A stretch of 64,000 nt of DNA from Luteolibacter rhizosphaerae (GTDB taxonomy: Bacteria > Verrucomicrobiota > Verrucomicrobiia > Verrucomicrobiales > Akkermansiaceae). A model generated the notes under the pieces. That model saw only the letters and a program-made list of their open reading frames with translations, had not been told where the DNA came from and searched no databases. Location: assembly GCF_025950095.1 (NCBI RefSeq), contig NZ_JAPDDR010000007.1:1-64000 (forward strand), given 5' to 3'. Below are positions 43,744 to 52,451 of this stretch, piece after piece. The first letter of the stretch is position 1. Each line of letters begins with the position of its first letter. A program made the position numbers and the translations under genes.

Positions 43744-44295
43744 TCAGGGCTTCGCCGCGAAGTGGTAGCGGGCGCTCTCAAGGATCCCGCAGGCGATTTC
43801 CTCGGTCTCAAGGCCGGAGGTCTCCAGCTCGAGATCGGCGATCTCGTGGTAGAGCGGGCTGCGCTCGACGAGCAGTTTCTCGATCTTCTCCCGCGGGTTT
43901 TCGGTCTGGAGCAGGGGCCGGTCCCGGTTCCGGCCGGTGCGCTGGAGAATGACATCGACCGGAGCCTGCAGCCAGACGACGTAGCCGAGGCGAGAGAGGA
44001 GCTTGCGGTTCGCCTTGCGACCGACGATGCCGCCACCGGTGGCGATGATCCGGCGCGGGGTGCCGGGGGCGGAGAGCTCGTTCAGGACGGCGCTTTCCAG
44101 TTCGCGGAAGGCAGTCTCGCCCCGGCGGGCGAAGATCTCCGAGATCGAGAGCCGGGCCTTCTCCTCGATGAGGTGATCGGTATCGATCATCGGGTAACCG
44201 AGCAGGCCCTGCAGCTTGCGGCCCACCGTGGTTTTTCCGCAGCCCATAAGCCCCACGAGAACAATGTTCTTCGGTAGGTCTTCGATAGGGCTCAT
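43744..44295 (-). CDS. aroK: Shikimate kinase
   Basis: From ATG at 44295 the product is 183 residues. GLMGCGKTTVGRKL is the P-loop, IDTDHLIEEKARLSISEIF contains the shikimate-binding Asp, FRELESAVL and ATGGGIVGRKANRKLL complete the substrate site, and NRDRPLLQTENP is the lid. It phosphorylates shikimate in the aromatic amino-acid pathway. A longer frame to 44601 crosses the start of the divergent tsaC gene and is excluded. Confidence 0.94.
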   Translation of the reverse strand: MSPIEDLPKNIVLVGLMGCGKTTVGRKLQGLLGYPMIDTDHLIEEKARLSISEIFARRGETAFRELESAVLNELSAPGTPRRIIATGGGIVGRKANRKLLSRLGYVVWLQAPVDVILQRTGRNRDRPLLQTENPREKIEKLLVERSPLYHEIADLELETSGLETEEIACGILESARYHFAAKP

Positions 44296-44394
44296 GCTCG
44301 GATTGTAATGGCGGGAAGTAATGTCGGGAAGTGCCAACTCTGCAAATGTAAATACGGGCTGGCCGGGTGGATTCCTTAGCGCCAAACTCCGGCC

Positions 44395-45426
44395 GTGTCC
44401 GAGACCCGCATCATTTCCGCCGACGAAGAAGACATGAAGTCCGCCGTGTGCGAGGCTGCCGCCGCGCTCGCCAAGGGCGAGATCGTGGCCGTGCCGACGG
44501 AGACGGTCTACGGGCTGGCTGCGGATGCTTTCAACGCGGATGCGGTGGCGAAGGTTTTCGCGGCGAAGGAGCGCCCGGCCTTCGACCCGCTGATCGTCCA
44601 CATCGCCTCCTTCAAGGAACTGGCGGAGGTGGCGGTGCTGCCGGAGGACATCGCCGGGACGGTGAAGAGCCTGGCCGGAGCCTTCTGGCCGGGGCCGCTG
44701 ACGATCATCCTCCCGAAATCGGACAAGGTCCCGGATCTGGTGACCAGCGGCCTGCCGACCGTAGCGGTGCGGCAGAGCGGGAATGTGATTTTCCGGAGCA
44801 TCGGCAAGGCCCTCGGCCGCCCGATCGCGGCCCCGAGCGCAAACCGCTTCGGCCGGATTTCCCCTACCTCCGCCAGCGCGGTGATGAAGGAGCTGGAAGG
44901 CCGCATCCCGCTGGTCGTGGATGGCGGCGCCTGCCGCGAAGGGCTGGAGAGCACGATCATCACGATCGAGAACCGGGCCGGCGAGCAGAAGCCGCTAATC
45001 CGCGTGCTGCGGGCCGGACCGGTGACGAAGGAGGAGCTCCAGAAGTTCGGCAAGGTGGTGATCGAGAAGAAGATCAGCGAGCGCCCCGATGCCCCGGGCC
45101 AACTGGAGAGCCACTACGCGCCGCGGACGCCGCTCCTGATGTTCGACAAGCCGGAGGATTTCCGCCCGGAAGAGGGCAAGAGATACGGCCTGCTAAGCTA
45201 CCGCGGCGACCCGAAGGCCGGCTACGTGGACCTGCACGAGTGGGAGCGGGTGGAGGAACTGAGCCCCGGCAGCGGCAAGCTGATGGAGGCCGCGGTGCGC
45301 CTTTTCCACGTGATGCGGGTGCTCGACGAGGAGGGTCTGGACGCGATCGTGGCCGAGCCGGTGAGCGAGACCGGTCTGGGCGTGGCAATCATGGACCGCC
45401 TGCGCCGGGCCTCCGCCCCCCGCTAG
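44395..45426 (+). CDS. tsaC: L-threonylcarbamoyladenylate synthase, Sua5-type
   Basis: This 343-residue protein uses a GTG start. The N-terminal TsaC/YrdC domain (about 1-205) shows VPTETVYGLAADAFNADAV, KERPAFDPLIVHI, WPGPLTIIL and PIAAPSANRFGRISPT. After PDAPGQLESHYAPRTPLL comes the Sua5 C-terminal domain (about 230-340). It makes threonylcarbamoyl-AMP for t6A. It is divergent from aroK with a 99-base gap. Confidence 0.94.
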   Translation: MSETRIISADEEDMKSAVCEAAAALAKGEIVAVPTETVYGLAADAFNADAVAKVFAAKERPAFDPLIVHIASFKELAEVAVLPEDIAGTVKSLAGAFWPGPLTIILPKSDKVPDLVTSGLPTVAVRQSGNVIFRSIGKALGRPIAAPSANRFGRISPTSASAVMKELEGRIPLVVDGGACREGLESTIITIENRAGEQKPLIRVLRAGPVTKEELQKFGKVVIEKKISERPDAPGQLESHYAPRTPLLMFDKPEDFRPEEGKRYGLLSYRGDPKAGYVDLHEWERVEELSPGSGKLMEAAVRLFHVMRVLDEEGLDAIVAEPVSETGLGVAIMDRLRRASAPR

Positions 45427-45483
45427 CGTCACGCTCCCGCCCTTGCGCGTGTTAGAATCGGGCCTAGCTTCGGGGTCGATCCG

Positions 45484-46116
45484 ATGCACCGGAAAAAGAT
45501 CCTGATCCAGTCCTTGGTGTTCCTCGTGCTCCTGTGGGGGGCGGTGGCGGCAGTGCGTGCCTACGCGGGCTCCCGCCAGATCACGGCGGAGAAAGTGGCC
45601 AAGGAAGTGGAAGCGGCAGCCTTTGAGGATTGGTCCGGCCAGAGCTCCCCGCCGGATGCCGCCAAGGCGAAGCAGCGCGAGGGCAAGCTACGCGAGGTGG
45701 CCGGCCTCGTGAACCGCCTCGATTTCGCGGAGCGGGAGCGGAACCGCGACGACCGCTCGACCGAACGGCTCTTCCGCCTGATGAGCCCGGACGAGAAGAG
45801 GCTCTTCATCGACCTGACGGTGCGGGAATCGATGGGCAAATTCATGGAAGCGATCGACCAGCTCCCGCCCGAGAAGCGGAAGGAGTTCGTGGAGCGGGGC
45901 CTGCGTGAGATCGAGAGCGGCAAGACCGGCGAGGAGATGTCGCGGGCGCAAGAGCTGGGCGATGACTTGCTGGAGACGATCGCTTCCGAGGGGATGCGTG
46001 CCTACTTCGAGAAGGCCAGCTCGGACACGAAGCTGGACCTGGCCCCGCTGATGGAATCGATGAACGAGGTGATGCAGGGGCTGCGCGGTCAGGAATTCGG
46101 ACCCGGTTCGCGATGA
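45484..46116 (+). CDS. Membrane-anchored helical protein of unknown function
   Basis: The 210-residue product has an N-terminal membrane helix (LIQSLVFLVLLWGAVAAV) and a charged, largely helical remainder (KLREVAGLVNRLDFAERERNRD, MSPDEKRLFIDL, LPPEKRKEFVERGLREIESG). No family was recognised. Its stop overlaps the ATG of the prepilin-like gene (ATGA), and an ABC transporter follows, so it belongs to a four-gene operon. The repeated RLM/LPxEKR motif is reminiscent of regulatory helical bundles, but this is only an impression. Confidence 0.78.
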   Translation: MHRKKILIQSLVFLVLLWGAVAAVRAYAGSRQITAEKVAKEVEAAAFEDWSGQSSPPDAAKAKQREGKLREVAGLVNRLDFAERERNRDDRSTERLFRLMSPDEKRLFIDLTVRESMGKFMEAIDQLPPEKRKEFVERGLREIESGKTGEEMSRAQELGDDLLETIASEGMRAYFEKASSDTKLDLAPLMESMNEVMQGLRGQEFGPGSR

Positions 46117-46628
46117 AGGCCAAGGGATTCACGCTGACGGAACTGCTGGTGGTGCTGCTGATCGTGGCGGCACTGGCAGCAATCGCCTTCCCCATCGGCA
46201 ATGCGATCCTCGCCCGCGGCCGCAGCGCGGCCTGCCTCTCGAACCTGCGGCAGATCGGCGTGGCGCTGGAGGGCTACCTGCAGGACAACGCGCAGACCAT
46301 GCCCGCGATCGCCGCCGGGCGGAAATCCAAGACGGAGGACACACCGGTACTGGAGACCGAGCTGGCGAGCTATCTGCCGAATCCGGAGGTCTTCCACTGC
46401 CCGGCGGATCACGAGATCTGCGAGAAGTCCGGCTGCAGCTACATCTGGAACAGTTCCCAGAGCGGCAGGAACCGGCGGCAATTGGAGTTCTTCGGGAAAA
46501 GCGGGGCGGACCAACGTATCCCGCTGGTGACCGACAAGGAGGACTGGCACCCCGGGGACCCGGGCGTGAACTTTCTCTACGCGGACCTCTCCGCCTCCAG
46601 CAAAGTCCAATTCGGCGTCAACCGCTAG
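46113..46628 (+). CDS. Type IV prepilin-like protein (GFTLTE cleavage/methylation motif)
   Basis: This 171-residue protein has a canonical class III leader, KAKGFTLTELLVVLLIVAALAAIAFP, with cleavage after Gly and Glu at +5. The rest is a small domain with four cysteines (AACLSNLRQIG, FHCPADHEICEKSGCSYIW) and FLYADLSAS near the C-terminus, as in Verrucomicrobia/Planctomycetes pseudopilins with an H-x-DG-like ending. It contrasts with the GspG-like array copies, which lack this leader. It is coupled to the preceding gene, and the ABC ATPase starts five bases after its stop. Confidence 0.9.
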   Translation: MKAKGFTLTELLVVLLIVAALAAIAFPIGNAILARGRSAACLSNLRQIGVALEGYLQDNAQTMPAIAAGRKSKTEDTPVLETELASYLPNPEVFHCPADHEICEKSGCSYIWNSSQSGRNRRQLEFFGKSGADQRIPLVTDKEDWHPGDPGVNFLYADLSASSKVQFGVNR

Positions 46629-46633
46629 ACCTC

Positions 46634-47554
46634 ATGCTCCGCGTTTCCGGCCTACACAAATCCTTCGGCGGCAGGCCCGCCCTGCAAAATGTCTCCTTCC
46701 AAGTGGAGCGCGGGGAGATTCACGGCCTGCTGGGCCACAACGGCGCGGGCAAGAGCACGACGCTCGGCATCATCCTGGGGATGGTGGAGCCGGACCAAGG
46801 CGAGGCATGGATCGGGGATATCTCGGTGCAGAAGAATCACGCGGCGGCCCTGCAGCAGGTCGGCGCCATCTTCGAGAGCCCGGCCTTCTATGAGTATCTG
46901 GGCGGCTGGGATAACCTGAAGATCCTGGCGGGCTACTCGGGCCGCTTCGATGCTGCGGCTACGAAAGAGGTGGTAGCACGCGTGGGCCTGACCGAACGGA
47001 TCCGCCAAAAGGTAGGCTCGTACTCGCACGGCATGCGGCAGCGGCTGGCACTGGCACAAGCGCTGATCCCCGAACCGAAAGTGCTGCTGCTCGACGAGCC
47101 CACCGACGGGCTGGACCCGGAAGGCATAAAGTGGTTCCGCGATTTCATTCTCGATCTCCGTGCCGAGCGCGGCATGACCGTGCTCTTCAACTCACACCTG
47201 CTGGCCGAGGTGGAACAGATGTGCGACCGGGTGACGATCCTGCGCGAGGGCAAGCTGGTGCACGAGGGCTCCCTGAAGTCGCTGCAGGATGAGGCTCCCG
47301 TCTACGAGGTGAATCTGGAGCCGTGGTCTCAGGCCGCGCCCTTCCTGGAGTTGAACGGCGCCCGGATCATCGGCCCCGGGAAGATCGCGCTGCCTCCGGA
47401 TCTGGAGCCCGCCATCGTGGTAGCGGCGCTGGTCGGCAGCGGCATCCGCGTCTCCGCCTTCGCGCCGGTCCGGAGATCGCTGGAAGACCTCTACCTGGAG
47501 ATCACCGCGACCCCGTCCAAAGACCTCGCCCTCCCCTTCATCCCTGCCGCATGA
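46634..47554 (+). CDS. ABC transporter ATP-binding protein
   Basis: The 306-residue protein has all ATPase motifs: Walker A GHNGAGKSTT, Q-loop region VGAIFESPAFYEYLG, signature YSHGMRQRLALAQAL, Walker B VLLLDEPTDGLDPEG and His-switch FNSHLL. It is of the ABC-2 (drug/antibiotic or multicopper-export) type. It shares four bases with the permease start (ATGA at 47551), so the pair makes one transporter. The substrate is not evident. Confidence 0.94.
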   Translation: MLRVSGLHKSFGGRPALQNVSFQVERGEIHGLLGHNGAGKSTTLGIILGMVEPDQGEAWIGDISVQKNHAAALQQVGAIFESPAFYEYLGGWDNLKILAGYSGRFDAAATKEVVARVGLTERIRQKVGSYSHGMRQRLALAQALIPEPKVLLLDEPTDGLDPEGIKWFRDFILDLRAERGMTVLFNSHLLAEVEQMCDRVTILREGKLVHEGSLKSLQDEAPVYEVNLEPWSQAAPFLELNGARIIGPGKIALPPDLEPAIVVAALVGSGIRVSAFAPVRRSLEDLYLEITATPSKDLALPFIPAA

Positions 47555-48399
47555 ATTTCCTCAGCCAACTCGGGGGCGAACTCCGCAAGCTCTTCGGCCG
47601 CCAGCGGACCTACCTCGGCTACATCGTCTTCCTGGTGATGGAGGCAATCATCCTGCTCGTCTTCAAGCTGCCCGGCAGCCAGCGCACCATGCGCACGCTG
47701 ATCGAGACGAACGGCTTCGGCTTCGATGAATACTACAGCTCGCTGACGGTGACCTACTGGGTGATGGGCTTCAGCATGTTCTTACTGGGCTCGATCTACT
47801 TCGCGCTGGTCGCCGGAGACATCGTGGCGAAGGAGTCCGAGGACGGGAACCTGCGACTCGTGCTCGCCCGCCCCGTGTCACGGCTGCGGATTCTGCTACT
47901 GAAGTATGCCGCGGTATCCATCTACACGGTGAGCTTCGTGATCTTCGTCGGCGTGACGGGCTACCTCATGTCCGTGATCGCGCTGGGCTTCGATGGCGGG
48001 CTCTTCGTGTGGAACTACAAGATGAAGGTCTTCTCCGCCTTCGCCACCTGGGGCGACGGGATGGGGCGGATCGCGATGGCGGCGCTCGGCATCGGCATCA
48101 GCATGATCACGCTCTCCTCGATCGCCTTCATGTTCTCCTGCTTCAAGATGAAGCCGGCGGCGGCAACCATCGTGGCGCTGAGCATCCTCTTCGTGGACCT
48201 CGTGCTGCAGGAGTTCCCCTTCTTCCGACCCTACGAGCAGTACTTCGTGACCTGGCGGATGAGCAACTGGGTCTACCTGCTGGAGAACACCATCTCATGG
48301 CCGAAGATCGCGGGGTCCTATGCTTTCCTCTTCGGCCTGAACGCGACCTTGTTCCTGATCGGCTTCACAGCCTTCCGGCTGCGGGATTTCAAGACCTGA
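47551..48399 (+). CDS. ABC-2 type transporter permease
   Basis: From ATG at 47551, 282 residues with about six membrane helices (YLGYIVFLVMEAIILLVF, VMGFSMFLLGSIYFALVAGDIVA, YTVSFVIFVGVTGYLMSVIAL, MAALGIGISMITLSSIAFMF, TIVALSILFVDLVL, FLFGLNATLFLIGFTAF). VAKESEDGNLRLVLARPVSRLRILLLKY is the typical ABC-2 cytoplasmic loop. It is the partner of the ATPase immediately upstream. Confidence 0.9.
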   Translation: MNFLSQLGGELRKLFGRQRTYLGYIVFLVMEAIILLVFKLPGSQRTMRTLIETNGFGFDEYYSSLTVTYWVMGFSMFLLGSIYFALVAGDIVAKESEDGNLRLVLARPVSRLRILLLKYAAVSIYTVSFVIFVGVTGYLMSVIALGFDGGLFVWNYKMKVFSAFATWGDGMGRIAMAALGIGISMITLSSIAFMFSCFKMKPAAATIVALSILFVDLVLQEFPFFRPYEQYFVTWRMSNWVYLLENTISWPKIAGSYAFLFGLNATLFLIGFTAFRLRDFKT

Positions 48400-48420
48400 A
48401 CCCGTCCCCTGAAAAACACA

Positions 48421-48476
48421 GCGGGCGATCGGCGGGTCACCGGGGGTCGCCTTCCCCGGAGCTGCCGATCGCCCGC
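48421..48476. repeat. Nested inverted repeat between ABC operon and bioA
   Basis: GCGGGCGATCGGC at 48421-48433 is the exact reverse complement of 48464-48476. The 30-base loop contains a second perfect stem (CCGGGG at 48440-48445 and CCCCGG at 48454-48459). There is no T-run, so it is either a factor-independent-like structure without a tract, a DNA-binding site, or an RNA element in the bioA leader. Confidence 0.8.
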
Positions 48477-48618
48477 GGAGAGGGAGATCGTTCGAATGGG
48501 TTCCTCTTGGGAACGTGATCAGACTCCCACGAAATTTGCAGTTGACCTATTCCCTGATCGCGTAGGGTCGCAAACTTCGCCGTTCCCAGACGCCTCATCC
48601 CCGGCAAGAATCACCCCG

Positions 48619-49857
48619 ATGCGCGAGGACACGCGAGGCTGGATCGAAGCCGACAAGGCCCATTGCTGGCACCCGTTCACCCCTCAGGACCAATGGGTTG
48701 AATCCAACCCATTGATTCTGGTCCGGGGCGAAGGCGTGTGGCTTCGGGACTCAGAGGGCCGGAAATACATCGACGGGAATTCCTCGATATGGACCAACAT
48801 TCACGGCCACGGCCATCCCGCGCTGAATGCAGCGATCGAGCGGCAACTTCGCGAGGTGGCGCACACCTCTTACCTCGGGTTCGCGAATCCGCGCGCGAGC
48901 GAACTGGCCGCGCGACTTTGCGCCCTCTTCCCCCCGGATACTTTGGAGCGGGTCTTCTTTTCCGACGATGGATCCACGGCGATCGAGTGCGCGATGAAGA
49001 TGGCAATCCAGTATCGCCAGCAGCGCGGCGAGCCGGATCGCAACGGCTTCATCGCCTTCGAACAAGCCTACCACGGGGACACTATGGGCGCGGCCTCGCT
49101 GGGCGGGGTTTCGCGATTCCACGAGCGCTTCCGCAAGCACGGGGCACCGGTGACCTTCGTGAGCGGGATGGAAGCGCTGCGGCATCTGCCCGGCGAGGCG
49201 GTGCGTCAGGCCTGCGCGGTCGTGATCGAGCCGATGATCCAAGGTGTCAACGAGATGCGCCCTTGGCCGCAGGGGATGCTTCGGGAGCTGAGGGAATGGT
49301 GCGATGCGCATGAAGTGCACCTGATCCTCGACGAGGTGATGACAGGCTTCGGCCGCACCGGGAAGATGTTCGCCTGCCAGCACGAGCAGGTCATCCCGGA
49401 CTTCCTGTGCGTGGCGAAGGGCCTCACCGGCGGCTACATGCCGATGGCTGCAACGCTGACCACCTCGGATGTTTACGATGCGTTCCGTGGACCGGCGGAG
49501 AACGCATTCTACTATGGGCATAGTTACACGGCGAATCCGCTGGGATGCGCGGTCGCGCTGGCGAGCCTGGAGCTCTTCGAGCAAGAAAAGACCCTCGATC
49601 GATTGCAGCCGAAGATCGCCTTGCTCGCGGAACTATTGGCCGGACTTAATTCGCCCAAGGTGAAGGCCGTAAGACAATGCGGCTTCGTCGCCGGGGTCGA
49701 ACTGGCCGAAGGCCTCGGCACGCAAACCTGCCTCGCGATGCGGAACCATGGCGTCCTGACCCGACCGATCCGGGACACCATCGTGATCATGCTCCCGCTC
49801 TGCGCGACGGAAGAGGAGATCCGCCTGACGGTGGCAGCGCTGCGGAAAAGCCTCTGA
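48619..49857 (+). CDS. bioA: Adenosylmethionine-8-amino-7-oxononanoate aminotransferase
   Basis: From ATG at 48619, 412 residues. CWHPFTPQDQW and SSIWTNIHGHGHP are BioA-specific. FSDDGSTAIECAMKMA, AYHGDTMGAASLGG, EPMIQGVNEM, LDEVMTGFGRTGKMF and CVAKGLTGGYMPMA (PLP lysine) follow, and the cofactor is pyridoxal phosphate. It makes 7,8-diaminopelargonate in biotin synthesis with SAM as amino donor. No other bio genes are in the window. It ends five bases from the convergent mutS gene. Confidence 0.93.
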   Translation: MREDTRGWIEADKAHCWHPFTPQDQWVESNPLILVRGEGVWLRDSEGRKYIDGNSSIWTNIHGHGHPALNAAIERQLREVAHTSYLGFANPRASELAARLCALFPPDTLERVFFSDDGSTAIECAMKMAIQYRQQRGEPDRNGFIAFEQAYHGDTMGAASLGGVSRFHERFRKHGAPVTFVSGMEALRHLPGEAVRQACAVVIEPMIQGVNEMRPWPQGMLRELREWCDAHEVHLILDEVMTGFGRTGKMFACQHEQVIPDFLCVAKGLTGGYMPMAATLTTSDVYDAFRGPAENAFYYGHSYTANPLGCAVALASLELFEQEKTLDRLQPKIALLAELLAGLNSPKVKAVRQCGFVAGVELAEGLGTQTCLAMRNHGVLTRPIRDTIVIMLPLCATEEEIRLTVAALRKSL

Positions 49858-49862
49858 TCGCC

Positions 49863-52349
49863 TCACATCTCGCCGAAGAGATCCATCTGCGGTGGATTCG
49901 GCTCCGGCATCGTGGGCTGGCGGGTATTCTTCGCCTTCGGGCCCTGCTTCTTCGCGTCGGGTTTGGTCGAGTGAAGTTCAAGGTGCGAGAGGATCGCCTT
50001 CGCACGATCAATGATCGGCTTCGGCAGGCCGGCGAGACGCGCCACCTGGATGCCGTAGCTCTTGTCCGCGGCACCCGGTAGGATCTTGCGCAGGAAGATG
50101 ATTTCGTCGTTCCACTCGCGCACGGCGACGTTGAAGTTCGCGACGGCGGCACGGGTGTTCGCAAGATCGGTGAGCTCGTGATAGTGGGTGGCGAAGAGCG
50201 TGCGGCATCCAATGATGTCGTGGAGGTGTTCGGCCACCGCCCACGCGATCGAAAGCCCGTCGAAGGTCGCGGTGCCGCGACCGATCTCATCGAGGATCAC
50301 CAGTGACTTCTCGGTGGCGTGGTTCAGGATCAGCGCGGTCTCGTTCATCTCGACCATGAAAGTCGATTGACCGCGCGAGAGATCATCCGAAGCGCCGACG
50401 CGGCAGAAGATCCGGTCCACCATGCCTACCACCGCGCTCTCCGCCGGAACGAAGGCCCCGATCTGTGCCATGAGGGTGACCAGCGCGACCTGCCGGATGT
50501 AGGTCGACTTACCCGCCATGTTCGGGCCGGTGAGGATCTGCAGCAGCGAGTCGACAGGATCGAAGGTGGTGTCGTTCGGCACGAACTTCTCCTCCACCAG
50601 AGTCTGCTCCAGCACCGGATGGCGGCCATTCGAGATGAGCAGGCCGCGCGACTCCTCCAGAACCGGGCGAACGTGGCCGTGAAGCTGGGCCGTCTCCGCC
50701 AGACCGCAGAGCACATCGATCTCCGCGATGGCCGCCGCGGTGCGCTGCAACTCCACGAGGCGTGTGCAGACCTGCTGGCGGAGCTGGAGGAAAAGCTCCT
50801 GCTCCAGTTGCTTGGCGCGCTCTTCCGCACCCAGCACCTTGTTCTCCATCTCCTTCAGCGCGGGGGTGATGTAGCGCTCGCAGTTCGCCATCGTCTGCTT
50901 GCGCGTGTAGTCATCCGGGACCTTTGCAAGCTTGGAGGAGGTGATCTCGATGAAGTAGCCGAAGACGTTGTTGAACTTCACCTTCAACGAGTCGATGCCG
51001 GTGCGCTTGCGCTCGTCTTCCTGCAGCTTCGCGATCCACGATTTGCCATCGCGGGAGAGCGAGCGCAGCTCGTCGAGTTCCGGCGAGTGCCCGTCCCGGA
51101 TCATCCCGCCGTCCTTGAGATTGGCGGGCGGCTCTTCGGCCAAGGAGGATTGGAGCAGCTCCACCAGCTCCGGGAAGGTCTGGAGCGACTCCGGATTGCC
51201 GATCGCGAACCGCGAATCGGATAGGCTGGATAGGTCGTCGAGCAGCGAGGGGATGTTATCCAGTGAGATGGCCAGCGACTGCAGGTCCCGGGCATTCCCC
51301 GCACCCTGTGAAAGCCGACCCACGGTGCGTTCGATATCGCGGATCCCCTGCAGGGACTCGCGGCACTTCGAGAGGATGAAAGGCTGCGCTACCAACGAGC
51401 CGATGAAGTCATGGCGCGCGGAGAGCACCTCCTGATCGCGCAGGGGATGCAGAATCCAATCGCGTAGGAGCCGCGCCCCCATCGGGGTCTTGGTGCGGTC
51501 CAGCGCACCCAGCAGCGTGTGCTTCTTGCCGGAGCGGGAATCGATCAGGTCGAGGTTCCGCTGTGAGGCGGCATCGATCAACACGTGTCGCCCGTTCTCC
51601 CGCATCCGCAGCGAACGCATGTGCTCGCAGGGACGGCGGAGCTGATGGACTAGGTAGTGGAGAATCGCGCCCGCAGCCGCCACGGCGGAGTGGGCATCCG
51701 CACAGCCATAGCCATCCAAGGAGTGCACACCGAAGTGATCGCAGAGCATCTGCCGCGCAGGATCCGGCAGGAACGCGTAGCCATCGTAGGGCTGGGAGGC
51801 CGGCAGCGCGCCGAAGTGGGCGATCTGCTCATCCGAGATCAATAGCTCCGAGGGAGTCAGGCGCGCCAGTTCGTCATCCAGCTGCGCCTGATCGGTGAAT
51901 TCCGCCACGGTGAACTCACCGGTGGAATGGTCCACACAGGCCAGCCCGCGCAGCTTGCCGAGGATGAACACGGCGGCGAGGTAGTTCGGCCGCTGGTCGT
52001 CGAGCAGGTTGCTCTCCACCACCGAGCCCGCGGAGATGATCCGGGTGATCTCACGCTCAACGATCTTCCCCGGCTTCGGCTCGCTGGTTTGCTCGGCGAT
52101 GGCCACGCGCTTCCCGGCGCGCACTAAGCGGGCTATGTAGTTGTCCGCCGCATGGTAGGGCACGCCGCACATCGGGATGGCGTTCCGCTTGGTCAGAGCA
52201 ACATTCAGGATCGGCGCGGCGTTCTTCGCGTCCTCGAAGAACATCTCGTAGAAATCGCCCAGCCGGTAGAGCAGCAGCACGTCGTCAGGCAGCGAGCGGC
52301 GCATCGCTTGATACTGCGCCATCATCGGAGTGAGCGTCGGTGCGGACAT
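49863..52349 (-). CDS. mutS: DNA mismatch repair protein MutS
   Basis: From ATG at 52349, 828 residues with the complete MutS plan. Domain I contains MMAQYQAMRRSLPDDVLLLYRLGDFYEMFFEDA, the mismatch-reading Phe-x-Glu. The clamp and lever regions follow. The ATPase has GPNMAGKSTYIRQVALV, FMVEMNETALILNHATEKSLVILDEIGRGTATFDG and FATHYHEL. The C-terminus carries QMDLFGEM, a good beta-clamp-binding peptide. It recognises mispairs and slipped loops. The start at 52403 in a longer frame is not preferred. Confidence 0.95.
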   Translation of the reverse strand: MSAPTLTPMMAQYQAMRRSLPDDVLLLYRLGDFYEMFFEDAKNAAPILNVALTKRNAIPMCGVPYHAADNYIARLVRAGKRVAIAEQTSEPKPGKIVEREITRIISAGSVVESNLLDDQRPNYLAAVFILGKLRGLACVDHSTGEFTVAEFTDQAQLDDELARLTPSELLISDEQIAHFGALPASQPYDGYAFLPDPARQMLCDHFGVHSLDGYGCADAHSAVAAAGAILHYLVHQLRRPCEHMRSLRMRENGRHVLIDAASQRNLDLIDSRSGKKHTLLGALDRTKTPMGARLLRDWILHPLRDQEVLSARHDFIGSLVAQPFILSKCRESLQGIRDIERTVGRLSQGAGNARDLQSLAISLDNIPSLLDDLSSLSDSRFAIGNPESLQTFPELVELLQSSLAEEPPANLKDGGMIRDGHSPELDELRSLSRDGKSWIAKLQEDERKRTGIDSLKVKFNNVFGYFIEITSSKLAKVPDDYTRKQTMANCERYITPALKEMENKVLGAEERAKQLEQELFLQLRQQVCTRLVELQRTAAAIAEIDVLCGLAETAQLHGHVRPVLEESRGLLISNGRHPVLEQTLVEEKFVPNDTTFDPVDSLLQILTGPNMAGKSTYIRQVALVTLMAQIGAFVPAESAVVGMVDRIFCRVGASDDLSRGQSTFMVEMNETALILNHATEKSLVILDEIGRGTATFDGLSIAWAVAEHLHDIIGCRTLFATHYHELTDLANTRAAVANFNVAVREWNDEIIFLRKILPGAADKSYGIQVARLAGLPKPIIDRAKAILSHLELHSTKPDAKKQGPKAKNTRQPTMPEPNPPQMDLFGEM

Positions 52350-52451
52350 CTGGCGCGGAGTTTGGGAAGTGACGGAGCGGGAGGCAAGGGGGATGGCAGC
52401 CAACCCGCGCCCGCCTGGTCAATAACACCGTGGAATCACGGAGATGAAGGA

